Below are positions 41,388 to 50,330 of a stretch of 64,000 nt of DNA, piece by piece (within the stretch, counting starts at the first letter, position 1; every line of letters starts with the position of its first letter). The notes under the pieces were generated by a model. It was not told the origin of the DNA. It did no database searches and saw only the letters and a list, made by a program, of their open reading frames with translations. The position numbers and the translations under genes are program-made. Origin of the DNA: an uncultured Prevotella sp. (GTDB lineage Bacteria > Bacteroidota > Bacteroidia > Bacteroidales > Bacteroidaceae); NCBI GenBank assembly GCA_946188165.1, contig CAMHTW010000009.1:1-64000 (forward strand), read 5' to 3'.

Positions 41388-42090
41388 GATGATTATTGTC
41401 GAGGACGTGCCCCTCGAACTCAAAGGTACTGAAGGCATTGTACGTCATGAGATTCCCGAAGCTGAGGTTATTGGGACTGCAGAAAATGAGGCCAGCTTTT
41501 GGCGACTGATCAAACAGCAACAGCCCGACCTCGTGCTGCTCGACCTTGGATTGGGCGGTTCGACCACCGTTGGTGTTGAAATCTGTCGTCAAACCAAAGA
41601 ACTCTACAAACAGGTGAAAGTGCTCATCTTTACGGGCGAGATACTGAACGAGAAACTTTGGGTTGACGTGCTCGATGCCGGTGCCGATGGTATTATCCTG
41701 AAGAGCGGCGAACTGCTGACCCGTCACGACGTCATGGCGGTGATGGAGGGCAAGCAGCTGGTGTTCAACGAGCCCATTCTCGAAAAGATTGTCGAGCGTT
41801 TCAAACATGCCGTCTCGTCGCAACTGGCTCGTCAGGAGGCACTGATCAATTACGAGATTGATGAGTATGACGAACGTTTTCTGCGCCACTTGGCTTTAGG
41901 CTATACAAAGGATCAGATTACGACGTTGCGAGGTATGCCTTTCGGTGTAAAGAGTCTGGAGAAACGACAGAACGAGCTGGTGCGCAAACTCTTCCCGGGT
42001 GGCGAGAGTGTGAACGCCACACGCCTGGTGGTTCGCGCCTTGGAACTCCGAATCCTCGATATTGACAACTTGGAACCCGATGCGGAATAA
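41374..42090 (+). CDS. Response regulator, receiver plus DNA-binding domain
   Basis: This encodes 238 residues. The receiver domain has the acidic pair E10-D11 (IIVEDVP), phospho-acceptor D57 (VLLDLGLGG) and the conserved Lys in IILKSGE. The C-terminal part (FLRHLALGYTKDQI, KSLEKRQNELVRKLF, VVRALEL) is helical like LuxR-type output domains but diverged, of the sort paired with the DUF5112/5113 sensors. It overlaps the sensor gene by 14 bases and the next membrane protein gene by 11, so the three are co-expressed. Confidence 0.88.
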   Translation: MEKFKMIIVEDVPLELKGTEGIVRHEIPEAEVIGTAENEASFWRLIKQQQPDLVLLDLGLGGSTTVGVEICRQTKELYKQVKVLIFTGEILNEKLWVDVLDAGADGIILKSGELLTRHDVMAVMEGKQLVFNEPILEKIVERFKHAVSSQLARQEALINYEIDEYDERFLRHLALGYTKDQITTLRGMPFGVKSLEKRQNELVRKLFPGGESVNATRLVVRALELRILDIDNLEPDAE

Positions 42091-42670
42091 GTATCTTCCA
42101 CATATTGCGTTCCTGCTGTTTGCAGCCCAACTGCTGCTCATGCTGGTGTCGTGGCTCCTTGCAGCAGCCAATCCTGCCAGTGGCGTTCGCTCGCTATTGT
42201 CCAGCGAGGGATTGCGCTGGTTCTTGGGACATTTCTCTGATGTGTTAGGAACCCCCGTATTGCTTTGCCTGTTGTTATTGCTGATGGCATACGGCAGTTT
42301 GAAGAATTGTGGTATCCTGCAATTTAAGTCGTCCTATCGTCAGAGCCGTGCGCTGATTATCACGTTGCTGCTGTTTGTGGTCTATGTAGGTGTCATTGTC
42401 CTGCTGGTCATGATTCCACATGCAGTCCTGTTGTCTGCTACAGGATCACTTTGGCCTTCGCCATTCTCTGCTGCCGCAGTTCCCATGTTTGCCTTTGGCG
42501 TGACGCTGCTCAGCACCGTCTATGGCTACGTGGCAGGCAGTTATCGCAACATGTCCGATGTCTATCAGTCGCTCATCGACGGCATTCGCTGCGGAGCCCC
42601 GTGGCTGCTGTTTTACGTTCTGTTAGGCCAGATATATTATTCATTACAATTCATACTTCCTGATGTATGA
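42080..42670 (+). CDS. Six-helix membrane protein, unknown substrate
   Basis: This encodes 196 residues with about five or six hydrophobic helices (YLPHIAFLLFAAQLLLMLVS, VLLCLLLLLMAYGSL, ALIITLLLFVVYVGVIVLLV, and others). The central loop HAVLLSATGSLWPSPFS is faintly like the AbgT transporter family, but the protein is less than half the size of AbgT. The ATG at 42080 is inside the end of the response regulator gene. It may be a cut-down transporter or a membrane partner of the sensor system. Confidence 0.65.
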   Translation: MRNKYLPHIAFLLFAAQLLLMLVSWLLAAANPASGVRSLLSSEGLRWFLGHFSDVLGTPVLLCLLLLLMAYGSLKNCGILQFKSSYRQSRALIITLLLFVVYVGVIVLLVMIPHAVLLSATGSLWPSPFSAAAVPMFAFGVTLLSTVYGYVAGSYRNMSDVYQSLIDGIRCGAPWLLFYVLLGQIYYSLQFILPDV

Positions 42671-42783
42671 TGTATGATGGATGATGGCTGATGTTTGATG
42701 GATGATGTTTCTGAGCGAAGCGAATTTAATGTTTAATGTTTAATGTTTTTGAGCGAAGCGAATTTAATGTTTAATGTTTTACA
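42661..42783. repeat. Low-complexity repeats with GAGCGAAGCGAATTTAATG twice
   Basis: TGATG-type hexamers are followed by two direct copies of GAGCGAAGCGAATTTAATG with TTTAATGTTT tails. Within each, TGAGCGAAGCGA could fold weakly. Nothing coding is seen. Confidence 0.7.
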
Positions 42784-43512
42784 ATGCGCTATTTCATTTG
42801 GTTTAGCTATGATGGCGAACGGTATCACGGTTGGCAAGTGCAGCCCAATGGCGTGACGATACAGAGCGAGTTGGAACGTTGTCTGTCGCTCCTGTTGCGT
42901 GAAACCATCAGTGTGACGGGTGCCGGACGTACCGATGCTGGTGTTCACGCCCGTATGATGGCAGCCCATTTCGATACCGATGCCGTCTTCGAGCCTGCTA
43001 CGCTCACCATGAAACTCAATGGTCTGTTGCCTTACGATATCAGTGTGAGCCGTGTCGAGCAGGTCGCTCCTGATATGCATGCCCGCTTCTCTGCGCGCGC
43101 GCGAACATATCATTATTATATACATACCCATAAGAATCCCTTTGCTCGTCGCTATTCTCAGGAGATGCACTATCGTCTCGACTTCAATTTGATGAACGAG
43201 GCTGGACGTATTCTCTGCGAGTACGAGGATTTCGGTGCCTTCTGCAAGGCCGGCAGTGATGTGAAGACGACGCTTTGCCAAGTAACCCATGCCAAATGGC
43301 ACCAGATATCCGACACTGAGTGGTATTTCGAAATCACCGCCAACCGTTTCCTGCGTAATATGGTGCGTGCGGTAGTAGGTACCCTTGTGGAAGTAGGCAG
43401 AGGCCGTATGTCGATAGACGACTTCCGGCGGGTGATAGAAGGCGGACAGCGCACGCAGGCTGGCGAGTCGATGCCCGCCAAAGCCCTGTTCCTTGAGAAT
43501 GTTGTTTATTAA
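42784..43512 (+). CDS. truA: tRNA pseudouridine synthase A
   Basis: This encodes 242 residues. It isomerises uridines 38-40 in the anticodon arm of tRNAs. The catalytic Asp lies in GAGRTDAGVHA, and YHGWQVQPNGVTIQSELE at the N-terminus and FLRNMVRAVVGTLVEVGRG in the C-terminal half are family signatures. The start follows the repeat tract directly. The EamA transporter gene begins about 55 bp after the stop. Confidence 0.95.
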   Translation: MRYFIWFSYDGERYHGWQVQPNGVTIQSELERCLSLLLRETISVTGAGRTDAGVHARMMAAHFDTDAVFEPATLTMKLNGLLPYDISVSRVEQVAPDMHARFSARARTYHYYIHTHKNPFARRYSQEMHYRLDFNLMNEAGRILCEYEDFGAFCKAGSDVKTTLCQVTHAKWHQISDTEWYFEITANRFLRNMVRAVVGTLVEVGRGRMSIDDFRRVIEGGQRTQAGESMPAKALFLENVVY

Positions 43513-43567
43513 TTCTTCACCGGCGTAGCCGATTCTTCACTCTTCACTCTTAACTCTTAACTCAAAT

Positions 43568-44488
43568 ATGGCTTGGTTACTATTAGCATTTCTGTCAGCA
43601 GCGTTGCTGGGTTGTTACGATTCACTGAAAAAGGAAGCGTTGAAGGGCAATGCCGTTATTCCCGTATTGTTTCTCAACACCCTGTTCTCATCATTGATTT
43701 TCCTGCCGTTCATCGTACTGAGTGCCAGTACAGATATGCTCGACGGCACTATCTTCCAGGTTGCATCAGGCGGTTGGGACATGCATAAATATATCGTGCT
43801 GAAAGCCCTCATTGTGCTGTCCAGTTGGATATTAGGCTATTTCGGCATGAAGCACTTGCCGCTGACCATCGTAGGACCTATCAATGCCACACGTCCCGTC
43901 ATGGTGCTTGTCGGTGCATTACTTGTCTTTGGCGAACGCCTGAACGGATGGCAGTGGATTGGTGTCCTGCTGGCTTTCCTCTCATTTCTGATGTTAAGCC
44001 GTAGTGGCAAGAAAGAGGGCATCGATTTCAAACACGACCGCTGGATATGGATGATAGTTGGAGCAGCAGCATTGGGTGCTATCAGCGGACTCTACGACAA
44101 ATATCTGATGGCACCCGTCGAAAGCGGGGGTGTGGGGTTAGACCGCATGATGGTACAGTCGTGGTACAACATCTATCAGTGTTTCATGATGCTGGCCATG
44201 CTCTACCTGTTGTGGTGGCCTAAGCATAACGACACGACACCGTTCCACTGGAGTTGGGCTATCATTGGCGTCAGCGTCTTCCTGTCAATAGCCGACTTCA
44301 TGTATTTCTATTCGCTATCATTGCCCGACGCCATGATTTCCATTGTTTCTATGATACGAAGGGGTTCCGTGGTTGTCAGCTTCTTGTTTGGTGCAGCTTT
44401 CTTCCACGAAAAGAATTTGAAGGCAAAAGCGCTCGATTTGGCACTCGTACTGTTAGGAATGATCTTCCTCTACATCGGCAGTGCGTAA
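43568..44488 (+). CDS. EamA/DMT-family membrane transporter
   Basis: This encodes 306 residues with ten predicted helices in two EamA repeats. The first repeat holds LKALIVLSSWILGYFGMKHL and INATRPVMVLVGALLVFGERL, and the second ends in MIRRGSVVVSFLFGAAFFHEK with a closing LALVLLGMIFLYIGSA. Members export amino acids, nucleotides or sugars; the substrate is unknown here. The last 36 bases overlap the convergent FHA gene. Confidence 0.9.
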   Translation: MAWLLLAFLSAALLGCYDSLKKEALKGNAVIPVLFLNTLFSSLIFLPFIVLSASTDMLDGTIFQVASGGWDMHKYIVLKALIVLSSWILGYFGMKHLPLTIVGPINATRPVMVLVGALLVFGERLNGWQWIGVLLAFLSFLMLSRSGKKEGIDFKHDRWIWMIVGAAALGAISGLYDKYLMAPVESGGVGLDRMMVQSWYNIYQCFMMLAMLYLLWWPKHNDTTPFHWSWAIIGVSVFLSIADFMYFYSLSLPDAMISIVSMIRRGSVVVSFLFGAAFFHEKNLKAKALDLALVLLGMIFLYIGSA

Positions 44489-45004
44489 GATAATGCTGGT
44501 GGCACCTAATGTAAAGAGGGTGCCATCTTCTATGATACGGCGTTCGCGAGGCTGCAGTTCTACATCGCCCACAAACGTACCCGTATTACTGTTGTTGTCC
44601 ATCAGCGTATAGCGCAGTCCGCCGCGTTTGTCACGACTGACGTTGATGGTGCAGTGGTTCAGGTCAACGCTGGGGTCAACCGTCTCGAAAGCTGTATTGA
44701 TGGGATTTCCTTTCTGGTAGCGACCTATCACGTTGTTACCCATGCGCAAAGGCAATACCTGCTTGAAGTGGAACACGTTTTCAATCACGACAATCGAGCC
44801 ACATTCGCAGTTCGGCATTTGTAATTCAGAATTCAACGCTGCATTCTCATCCTTCTGGGTATTACGCAGTTTCGACACACCGATACGTATGCCAAACTCG
44901 CGTCCGCACTGGTCACACTTGAAGACGAGCGACTGGCCCGCTTCATATTTTGTTTCGTCAAAAGTAATGTAGTTGTCGCACTTAGGACATCTGACGCGCT
45001 TCAT
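44453..45004 (-). CDS. Zinc-ribbon and FHA domain protein
   Basis: This encodes 183 residues. The N-terminal zinc ribbon (CPKCDNYITF and CDQCGREFG) is followed by an FHA domain from about residue 80: IGRYQKGNPIN, HCTINVSRD, LMDNNSNTGTFVG. FHA domains bind phosphothreonine peptides. No Ser/Thr kinase gene is adjacent. It overlaps the HU-SPOR gene by 4 bases (translational coupling). Confidence 0.88.
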   Translation of the reverse strand: MKRVRCPKCDNYITFDETKYEAGQSLVFKCDQCGREFGIRIGVSKLRNTQKDENAALNSELQMPNCECGSIVVIENVFHFKQVLPLRMGNNVIGRYQKGNPINTAFETVDPSVDLNHCTINVSRDKRGGLRYTLMDNNSNTGTFVGDVELQPRERRIIEDGTLFTLGATSIILRTADVEEDHS

Positions 45005-46071
45005 ACTCCTTTAATCTTATACACCCACGCATCAGCAAACTCTATGTCTGTAGCTATCTTGTTCAGATGGTTATAGGCATCCGACTGATTATCGTATCCA
45101 CCGCAGATGACACGCAAAGTACCGTTATCGATGTTGATTCTGGCATCCGAAATACCACGCTTCTTTACTTGCTCAATAAACACTTCAGCATTATTGCGCT
45201 TTACCTGGCTGGCCAACACAATGCAATAGGTGCCTTTGGCTTCCTGCGAAGCTATAATATTTTCCTTACCTTCTTCCTTACCTTTCTTAACTTCCTTATT
45301 GCGTGCCACACTCTTACCTTCAGGTGTGTGAACTTCCTTAACTTCTAAAGGCTCCGCTGGCGTCATATTGCTGTCCTTAGGCATCAGCTTGTAAAGGATG
45401 TTGCCTTGCAACTGGCTCATGGTCTTAGTACCCAAATCACTGTTTGCCACAGGTGTTGCCAACAGGAAGAAACATGCTATAGCAGCCGCAATGGCTACCG
45501 CATTTCTCACCCATGACATCTTGACGACAAGCGCACCACGCTCACCTTCCTCTTCCTCGTCGGTAAAGTCGAGCAGGGTGGGGGATTGCGGCTCGTGATG
45601 CTCCTCCTCAACAGCGGGTGTCGGCTCCGTCTCTGCCAGAGGCATGTCATCCTTCAGACGCTTGAAACTAAAGTCGGCCAGACCATAGACCTCAGGTGAT
45701 AGGATACCAGCCTCGCAGGGCTCGAATTCATAGTTGCCGTCTATGTTCACACTGAGTGTGCCCACGCCGTCCATCTCGTATTCACCTTCCGTATGCAGGA
45801 TGCCTTTCAGTTCCTCCACCTCGGATTCTATTTGGCGCAACGCATCAGGATAACTTATGTCGTAAGCCTCCACATACGACTGGACGAGCAACGAGTCGTT
45901 CAGCGTCAACTGTGGGTTAAAGCCTAACGTGCGATAAGGCGGCAGCCAAAGTCTGTCGTCCTGGTCATAATGCGCATCTACATGGTGTGCAATAAAACCG
46001 CCAAAGCCTGGCACAATCACGCAATCATGGCTCAGCAGCAAGATTTCAATATGTCGTTGTATTTGAATCAC
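45001..46071 (-). CDS. CCDC81-type HU / SPOR membrane protein
   Basis: This encodes 356 residues starting at a GTG (46071); MIQIQRHIEILLLSHDCVIV with PGFGGFIAHH is the usual beginning of the bacterial HU-CCDC81 domain pair (residues 1-135). A transmembrane helix lies near 195 (VAIAAAIACFFLLATPV), and the C-terminus is a SPOR domain (TYCIVLASQVKRNNAEVFIE onward), which binds denuded glycan at the septum. The combination suggests a link between cytoplasmic filament or DNA partners and division-site peptidoglycan. It is coupled to the FHA gene. Confidence 0.88.
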   Translation of the reverse strand: MIQIQRHIEILLLSHDCVIVPGFGGFIAHHVDAHYDQDDRLWLPPYRTLGFNPQLTLNDSLLVQSYVEAYDISYPDALRQIESEVEELKGILHTEGEYEMDGVGTLSVNIDGNYEFEPCEAGILSPEVYGLADFSFKRLKDDMPLAETEPTPAVEEEHHEPQSPTLLDFTDEEEEGERGALVVKMSWVRNAVAIAAAIACFFLLATPVANSDLGTKTMSQLQGNILYKLMPKDSNMTPAEPLEVKEVHTPEGKSVARNKEVKKGKEEGKENIIASQEAKGTYCIVLASQVKRNNAEVFIEQVKKRGISDARINIDNGTLRVICGGYDNQSDAYNHLNKIATDIEFADAWVYKIKGV

Positions 46072-46173
46072 GTTGCAAAATTACATCTTTTTTATGAATA
46101 CACCAAATATTCATCCCACTTTTTCTTCAAAATAAGTGAAGGCGCCCGTCAGGGGACTTTGACACATGAGGCA

Positions 46174-46209
46174 TAAAAAAGCGGCAGGTTCCTATTGTAG
46201 GGCCTGCCG
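46174..46209 (-). terminator. Intrinsic terminator after htpG
   Basis: On the minus strand CGGCAGG (46209-46203) and CCTGCCG (46188-46182) form the stem, followed by CTTTTTT. It lies 25 bp after the htpG stop. Confidence 0.88.
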
Positions 46210-46234
46210 TTGTCTGATGATTGTGGTAGCGTTA

Positions 46235-48295
46235 CTATTTGATTAAATCTACGCTGCGCTTCAGGAATTTGTCGAGGGCTTCGCCTTTCAGCATGCCGTT
46301 CTGAAGCAGGGCGAGGTCGATGAGCTGGTGGACGATGTCGTTACCGGCAGCGAAGGTGCTGAGCACGTTCTGCTTCTTGTCCTTCTGCTCCTGAATGGCC
46401 TTTTCGGTCTCAGCCTTCATGTCTTTGTCATCCTGTGTCAGTTCCTCAGGCTTCTTCTTCTCCTGGGCCTGACGGATGGCAGCCAGGCGGGCTTCCTGCC
46501 CTTTCAGTTCGCTGTCGATGGGCTTCAGTGCCTCTTCGGTGTTGGCTTTGCAATCGTCGAGTACGCGCTTGACCAGCGGATGGTCTGCGTTCAGCACAAG
46601 GTTCAGTGAGTCAGGCATTTGCGCATAGAAGTTCATGCCTTGCTGGAAGCGGCTCATTTCCTTCATACGGCGCATCCATTCGTTCTGCGTAATGACCACA
46701 GGACGCTGGTTCTCGCCCAGGCTCTGCACCTCGACCATGAACTCGGTCTTCTCCATCTTTGGCATCTGCGAACGGAACACCTGTGACAAATTGGCAGACT
46801 CGTCATCTGTCAGATTCGTCTTTGGTGCGTCATCCTTCACGATGAGTCGGTCTATGATGTCGCTATCGACACGCGTAAAGCGGCTCTTCTCGAACTTCTG
46901 CTCCAGCATCTGAATGGCAGGGACGTCCAGCTGTCCGTCCAGCAGCAATACCGAGTAGCCCTTGTCCTTGGCGCCCTGAATATACGAGTACTGCTCCTCC
47001 TTATCCGTAGCATAGAGGTAGATGAGGTTGCCGTCCTTGTCCTTCTGGCTGCCCTCGATGAGCGTCTTGTACTCGTCGAAGGTGAAGTACTTGCCCTCGG
47101 TATCCTTCATCAGCGCGAAGTCCTTGGCGCGGTCGTAGAAGCTCTCTTCGCTCAGCATACCGTAGTTGATGAACAGCTTCAGGTCATCCCACTTCTCTTC
47201 GTACTGCTTGCGATCTTCCTTGAAGATGGCCTGCAGACGGTCTGCGACCTTCTTCGTGATATACGTCGAAATCTTCTTCACCTCGCGGTCGCTCTGCAGG
47301 TAGGAGCGGCTGACGTTCAGGGGAATGTCGGGCGAGTCGATGACGCCGTGCAACAGCGTGAGGAATTCGGGCACGATGCCCTCTACCTGGTCAGTGACAA
47401 ACACCTGATTGCAGTACAGCTGAATCTTGTTGCGCTGCAGGTCTATGTTCGACTTGATGCGTGGGAAGTACAGAATACCCGTCAGGTTGAAGGGGTAGTC
47501 CACGTTCAGGTGAATCCAGAACATCGGTTCGTCGTGCATGGGGTAGAGGGTGCGGTAGAACGACTTGTAGTCCTCGTCCTTCAGCGTTGAGGGAGCCTTG
47601 GTCCACAGCGGTTCCACGTCGTTGATGACGTTGTCCTTGTCGGTGTCGACCATCTCCTTCTTCTCGCTGGACCACTCCTGCTTCTTACCAAAGGCTACGG
47701 GAACGGCCATGAACTTGCAGTACTTGGTGAGCAACTGCTGAATCTTCTCCTTCTCCAGGAACTCCTTGCAGTCGTCGTCCAGATAGAGGATGATGTCCGA
47801 ACCGCGATCGTCCTTCTCTGCATCGTCAATCTCGTAGGCTGGCGAGCCGTCGCACGACCACTTGACAGCCTTCGAGCCGTCCTTGTACGACTTGGTGACA
47901 ATCTCCACCTTCTTCGACACCATAAAGCTTGAATAGAAACCTAAGCCAAAGTGGCCTATGATGCTGTTAGCGTTGTCCTTATACTTCTCCAGGAAGTCGT
48001 TCACGCCCGAGAAGGCAATCTGGTTGATGTACTTGTCGATTTCCTCCTCGGTCATACCGATACCGCGGTCGGAAATGGTGATGGTACCCTTATCCTTGTC
48101 CAGGCTGACGTGAACCGTCAAGTCGCCCATGTCGCCCTTGAACTCGCCTTGCTGGGCCAGTGTCTTCAACTTCTGCGTGGCATCGACGGCGTTCGACACC
48201 ATTTCGCGCAGGAAAATCTCATGGTCGCTGTAGAGAAACTTTTTGATGACGGGGAAAATGTTCTCAGTCGTAACCCCGATGTTACCTTTTTGCAT
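46235..48295 (-). CDS. htpG: HSP90-family molecular chaperone HtpG
   Basis: This encodes 686 residues. ATP-dependent chaperone in the cytoplasm. GHKL ATPase motifs: the N-box FLREMVSNAVDATQKL, ISDRGIGMT and IGHFGLGFYSSFMVS. The start at MQKGNIGVTTENIF (48295) is the family's beginning; the frame runs 20 codons further upstream without support. The middle domain (MHDEPMFWIHLNVDYPFNLT) and C-terminal dimerisation part are present; the charged region LKGQEARLAAIRQAQEKKKP near the C-terminus is characteristic of Bacteroidota HtpG. The dinB gene is divergent, 100 bp away. Confidence 0.95.
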   Translation of the reverse strand: MQKGNIGVTTENIFPVIKKFLYSDHEIFLREMVSNAVDATQKLKTLAQQGEFKGDMGDLTVHVSLDKDKGTITISDRGIGMTEEEIDKYINQIAFSGVNDFLEKYKDNANSIIGHFGLGFYSSFMVSKKVEIVTKSYKDGSKAVKWSCDGSPAYEIDDAEKDDRGSDIILYLDDDCKEFLEKEKIQQLLTKYCKFMAVPVAFGKKQEWSSEKKEMVDTDKDNVINDVEPLWTKAPSTLKDEDYKSFYRTLYPMHDEPMFWIHLNVDYPFNLTGILYFPRIKSNIDLQRNKIQLYCNQVFVTDQVEGIVPEFLTLLHGVIDSPDIPLNVSRSYLQSDREVKKISTYITKKVADRLQAIFKEDRKQYEEKWDDLKLFINYGMLSEESFYDRAKDFALMKDTEGKYFTFDEYKTLIEGSQKDKDGNLIYLYATDKEEQYSYIQGAKDKGYSVLLLDGQLDVPAIQMLEQKFEKSRFTRVDSDIIDRLIVKDDAPKTNLTDDESANLSQVFRSQMPKMEKTEFMVEVQSLGENQRPVVITQNEWMRRMKEMSRFQQGMNFYAQMPDSLNLVLNADHPLVKRVLDDCKANTEEALKPIDSELKGQEARLAAIRQAQEKKKPEELTQDDKDMKAETEKAIQEQKDKKQNVLSTFAAGNDIVHQLIDLALLQNGMLKGEALDKFLKRSVDLIK

Positions 48296-48359
48296 ATACC
48301 TTATTCTATTTAATATTATATTCGTTTGCCGAGGTATCTGCAAATATCGTGCCAAACAT

Positions 48360-48390
48360 TTTGTCGTTTCGAAAATAATACCTATCTTTG
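48360..48390 (+). promoter_or_regulatory. dinB promoter
   Basis: TTTG (48360-48363), a 19-bp spacer and TATCTTTG (48383-48390). The start codon is only five bases beyond, so the mRNA is probably leaderless. No LexA-like box is evident by eye. Confidence 0.7.
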
Positions 48391-48395
48391 CTGCG

Positions 48396-49484
48396 ATGAA
48401 GATTATTCATGTGGACATGGACCAATTCTTTGCGGCTGTGGAACAGCGTGACAATCCAGAACTGAAGGGCAAGCCAATAGCTGTTGGCCACGATGCGGAG
48501 CGTGGCGTGGTATCAACAGCAAGCTATGAAGCCCGTCGCTTTGGCGTTCATTCTGCACAGTCCATTCAGGTGGCCAAAAGACGCTGTCCGCAGCTCATCA
48601 TCGTGGAACCGCATTTTCAGCGGTACAAAGAGGTGTCTTTACAGTTGCATGAAATTTTTCATGACTATACAGATATCATAGAGCCTATCTCACTTGACGA
48701 AGCGTTTCTGGATGTGACAGAGAATAAGAAAGGTATTGAACTGGGTGTTGACATAGCCCGTGAAATCAAGCAGCGCATCTTTGAGACAACAGGACTGACT
48801 GCCTCTGCTGGTGTGAGCTACTGCAAATTCCTGGCAAAAATCGCATCTGACTGGCGTAAACCGGATGGATTGACTGTTATCCATCCTGACAGGGCATTGG
48901 ATTTCATCGCTCAGTTGAAGGTGGAGAAGATTTGGGGAGTTGGCAACAAGACGGCTGAGAAAATGCACCGCATCGGAATCTTTACAGGAGCAGACTTGAG
49001 AAAGATGTCATTGGCTCGTTTGACACAGGAATTTGGCAAGATGGGAAGCGTGTTCCACGACTTTGCCAATGGCATTGATGAGCGTCCAGTCATATCTGAA
49101 TGGGAGCGTAAATCTGTCAGCTGTGAACAGACATTTGAAAAGGATATCAACGACAACGCAGCTGTCACCATTCATCTGTATCATACCGTTCTGGAACTGG
49201 TACGCCGCATCGAGAAAGCCGACTTTGAAGGGCGTACCTTGACGCTGAAAGTGAAGTTTCAAGACTTTCAGCAAATCACACGCAGTATAACAGTTGACCA
49301 TGTTCTTCGAACGAAAGAGGCTATTCTTCCATTGGCTAAGCAACTGATGGGTGACGTGGAATTTCATTCGCATCCCATCCGCCTGTTGGGATTGGGTGTG
49401 GCCAATCAAAAAACCCCATCCTTTCACGAGGATCCACGTTGGGTGGAGTTGGAATTGGAGTTCGAGCCGTGGCCTGATGCTTAG
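48396..49484 (+). CDS. dinB: DNA polymerase IV (Y family)
   Basis: This encodes 362 residues. Translesion polymerase. Active-site motifs: IIHVDMDQFFAAVEQRD at the N-terminus and EPISLDEAFLDVTEN (second acidic pair), VSYCKFLAKIASD, and the helix-hairpin-helix KIWGVGNKTAEKMH. The little-finger domain is complete to the C-terminus (IRLLGLGVANQK). The start at 48396 is dictated by the promoter and by the family N-terminus. A broken paralogous Y-family gene lies at 59364-59729. Confidence 0.95.
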   Translation: MKIIHVDMDQFFAAVEQRDNPELKGKPIAVGHDAERGVVSTASYEARRFGVHSAQSIQVAKRRCPQLIIVEPHFQRYKEVSLQLHEIFHDYTDIIEPISLDEAFLDVTENKKGIELGVDIAREIKQRIFETTGLTASAGVSYCKFLAKIASDWRKPDGLTVIHPDRALDFIAQLKVEKIWGVGNKTAEKMHRIGIFTGADLRKMSLARLTQEFGKMGSVFHDFANGIDERPVISEWERKSVSCEQTFEKDINDNAAVTIHLYHTVLELVRRIEKADFEGRTLTLKVKFQDFQQITRSITVDHVLRTKEAILPLAKQLMGDVEFHSHPIRLLGLGVANQKTPSFHEDPRWVELELEFEPWPDA

Positions 49485-49626
49485 ACATGTCCCAAAATAC
49501 ATAAAATTTTCATTCTTACTAAGATTTTTTGTACAAATCTGCTTTATTTTATTTTATTTTTCCTAACTTTGTGCCATAATCGCGCATTCATATTTTATAA
49601 ATAGCGCAGACCTAATGCAGAAAATT

Positions 49627-49788
49627 ATGGCAAATGTTAAGAACGCAGGAATAAGGGAAATAATAATAGACCGCTGTCTTCAGAACAGAGACGGCAGGAC
49701 TGTTCTGCAGATAATGGATGCTTGTAACGACGCTCTTAAAGCGCATGGCCTTCGTCCTGTAACTTCTGCTAATACCATTCATCTATGA
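49627..49788 (+). pseudogene. N-terminal remnant of a WYL-type transcriptional regulator
   Basis: A 53-codon frame reads KNAGIREIIIDRCLQNRDGR, then TVLQIMDACNDALKAHGLRP and VTSANTIHL before a stop. This is the start of the winged-helix domain found at the N-terminus of Bacteroidota WYL regulators (typically continuing NTILNDLEEI). The rest of the domain and the WYL part are missing. TAACTTTG about 60 bp upstream may be its old promoter. WYL proteins often regulate defence loci, so this is likely a lost controller of the type I locus that follows. Confidence 0.65.
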
Positions 49789-49903
49789 GGTAGTAACGGG
49801 CAAGACAATCGTATAAAGGAACTAAGCAGGGAGAAAGCAGGCATGAAGCAGGGAGAGATACGTAAGCAAACAGGGAGAGAGACGGCATCTTGCTCGTCAA
49901 TAG

Positions 49904-49949
49904 CGCTCGCCCTTATGAATGCGGGCGCCCGCCCTTATATCTGCGAGCG
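49904..49949. repeat. G+C-rich nested palindrome
   Basis: CGCTCGC (49904-49910) and GCGAGCG (49943-49949) flank a perfect 12-bp palindrome GCGGGCGCCCGC (49921-49932), all on the same centre of symmetry at 49926.5. The two 10-bp spacers both begin CCTTAT. It lies in otherwise A+T-rich sequence between the WYL and Fic remnants. Confidence 0.75.
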
Positions 49950-50045
49950 TACGGCCTCATATCTTGGAGCGACCGCCCGAAACCGATTTTTGTACTATAT
50001 AACATCATTGCAGCAATAAGAACAAAGAAAAGGATAGAAAATCGT

Positions 50046-50246
50046 ATGTATATACCGCCATTTACAGTTTCCGCTGAAGCTATCAATCTGATAGCAGAGA
50101 TTTCTGGCCAGATAGAGCGCTATGCCATCCGACTGTTAGGGATGACCCAGCGCGGAGCTGAAAAACTAATGAAAAGACTGAAGGAAGCTGGAGTCATCAG
50201 CAGAGAAGGGAGCCGAAAAAACGGCATTTGGATTATCAATAAATAA
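50046..50246 (+). pseudogene. Fic-family remnant lacking the catalytic core
   Basis: A 66-codon frame starts MYIPPFTVSAEAINLIAEIS, then GQIERYAIRL, the usual N-terminus of Fic/DOC proteins of this phylum. It passes directly into GMTQRGAEKLMKRLKEAGVI and SREGSRKNGIW, the usual C-terminal winged helix. The HPFxxGNGR AMP-transferase core between them is gone. The join is in frame, so a small helix-turn-helix protein could still be made and could bind the neighbouring palindrome. A decayed gene is the simpler reading. Confidence 0.6.
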
Positions 50247-50330
50247 AGTGCAGGATATAGTGCAGAATATAGTGCAGTTTATCGTGAGAATGATATATTC
50301 ACCGATGATTAACGGATAAATACAAGATAT

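Noticed and set aside
42080..42670. Full AbgT transporter
   Set aside because: The protein is under half the family length and only one loop is reminiscent.
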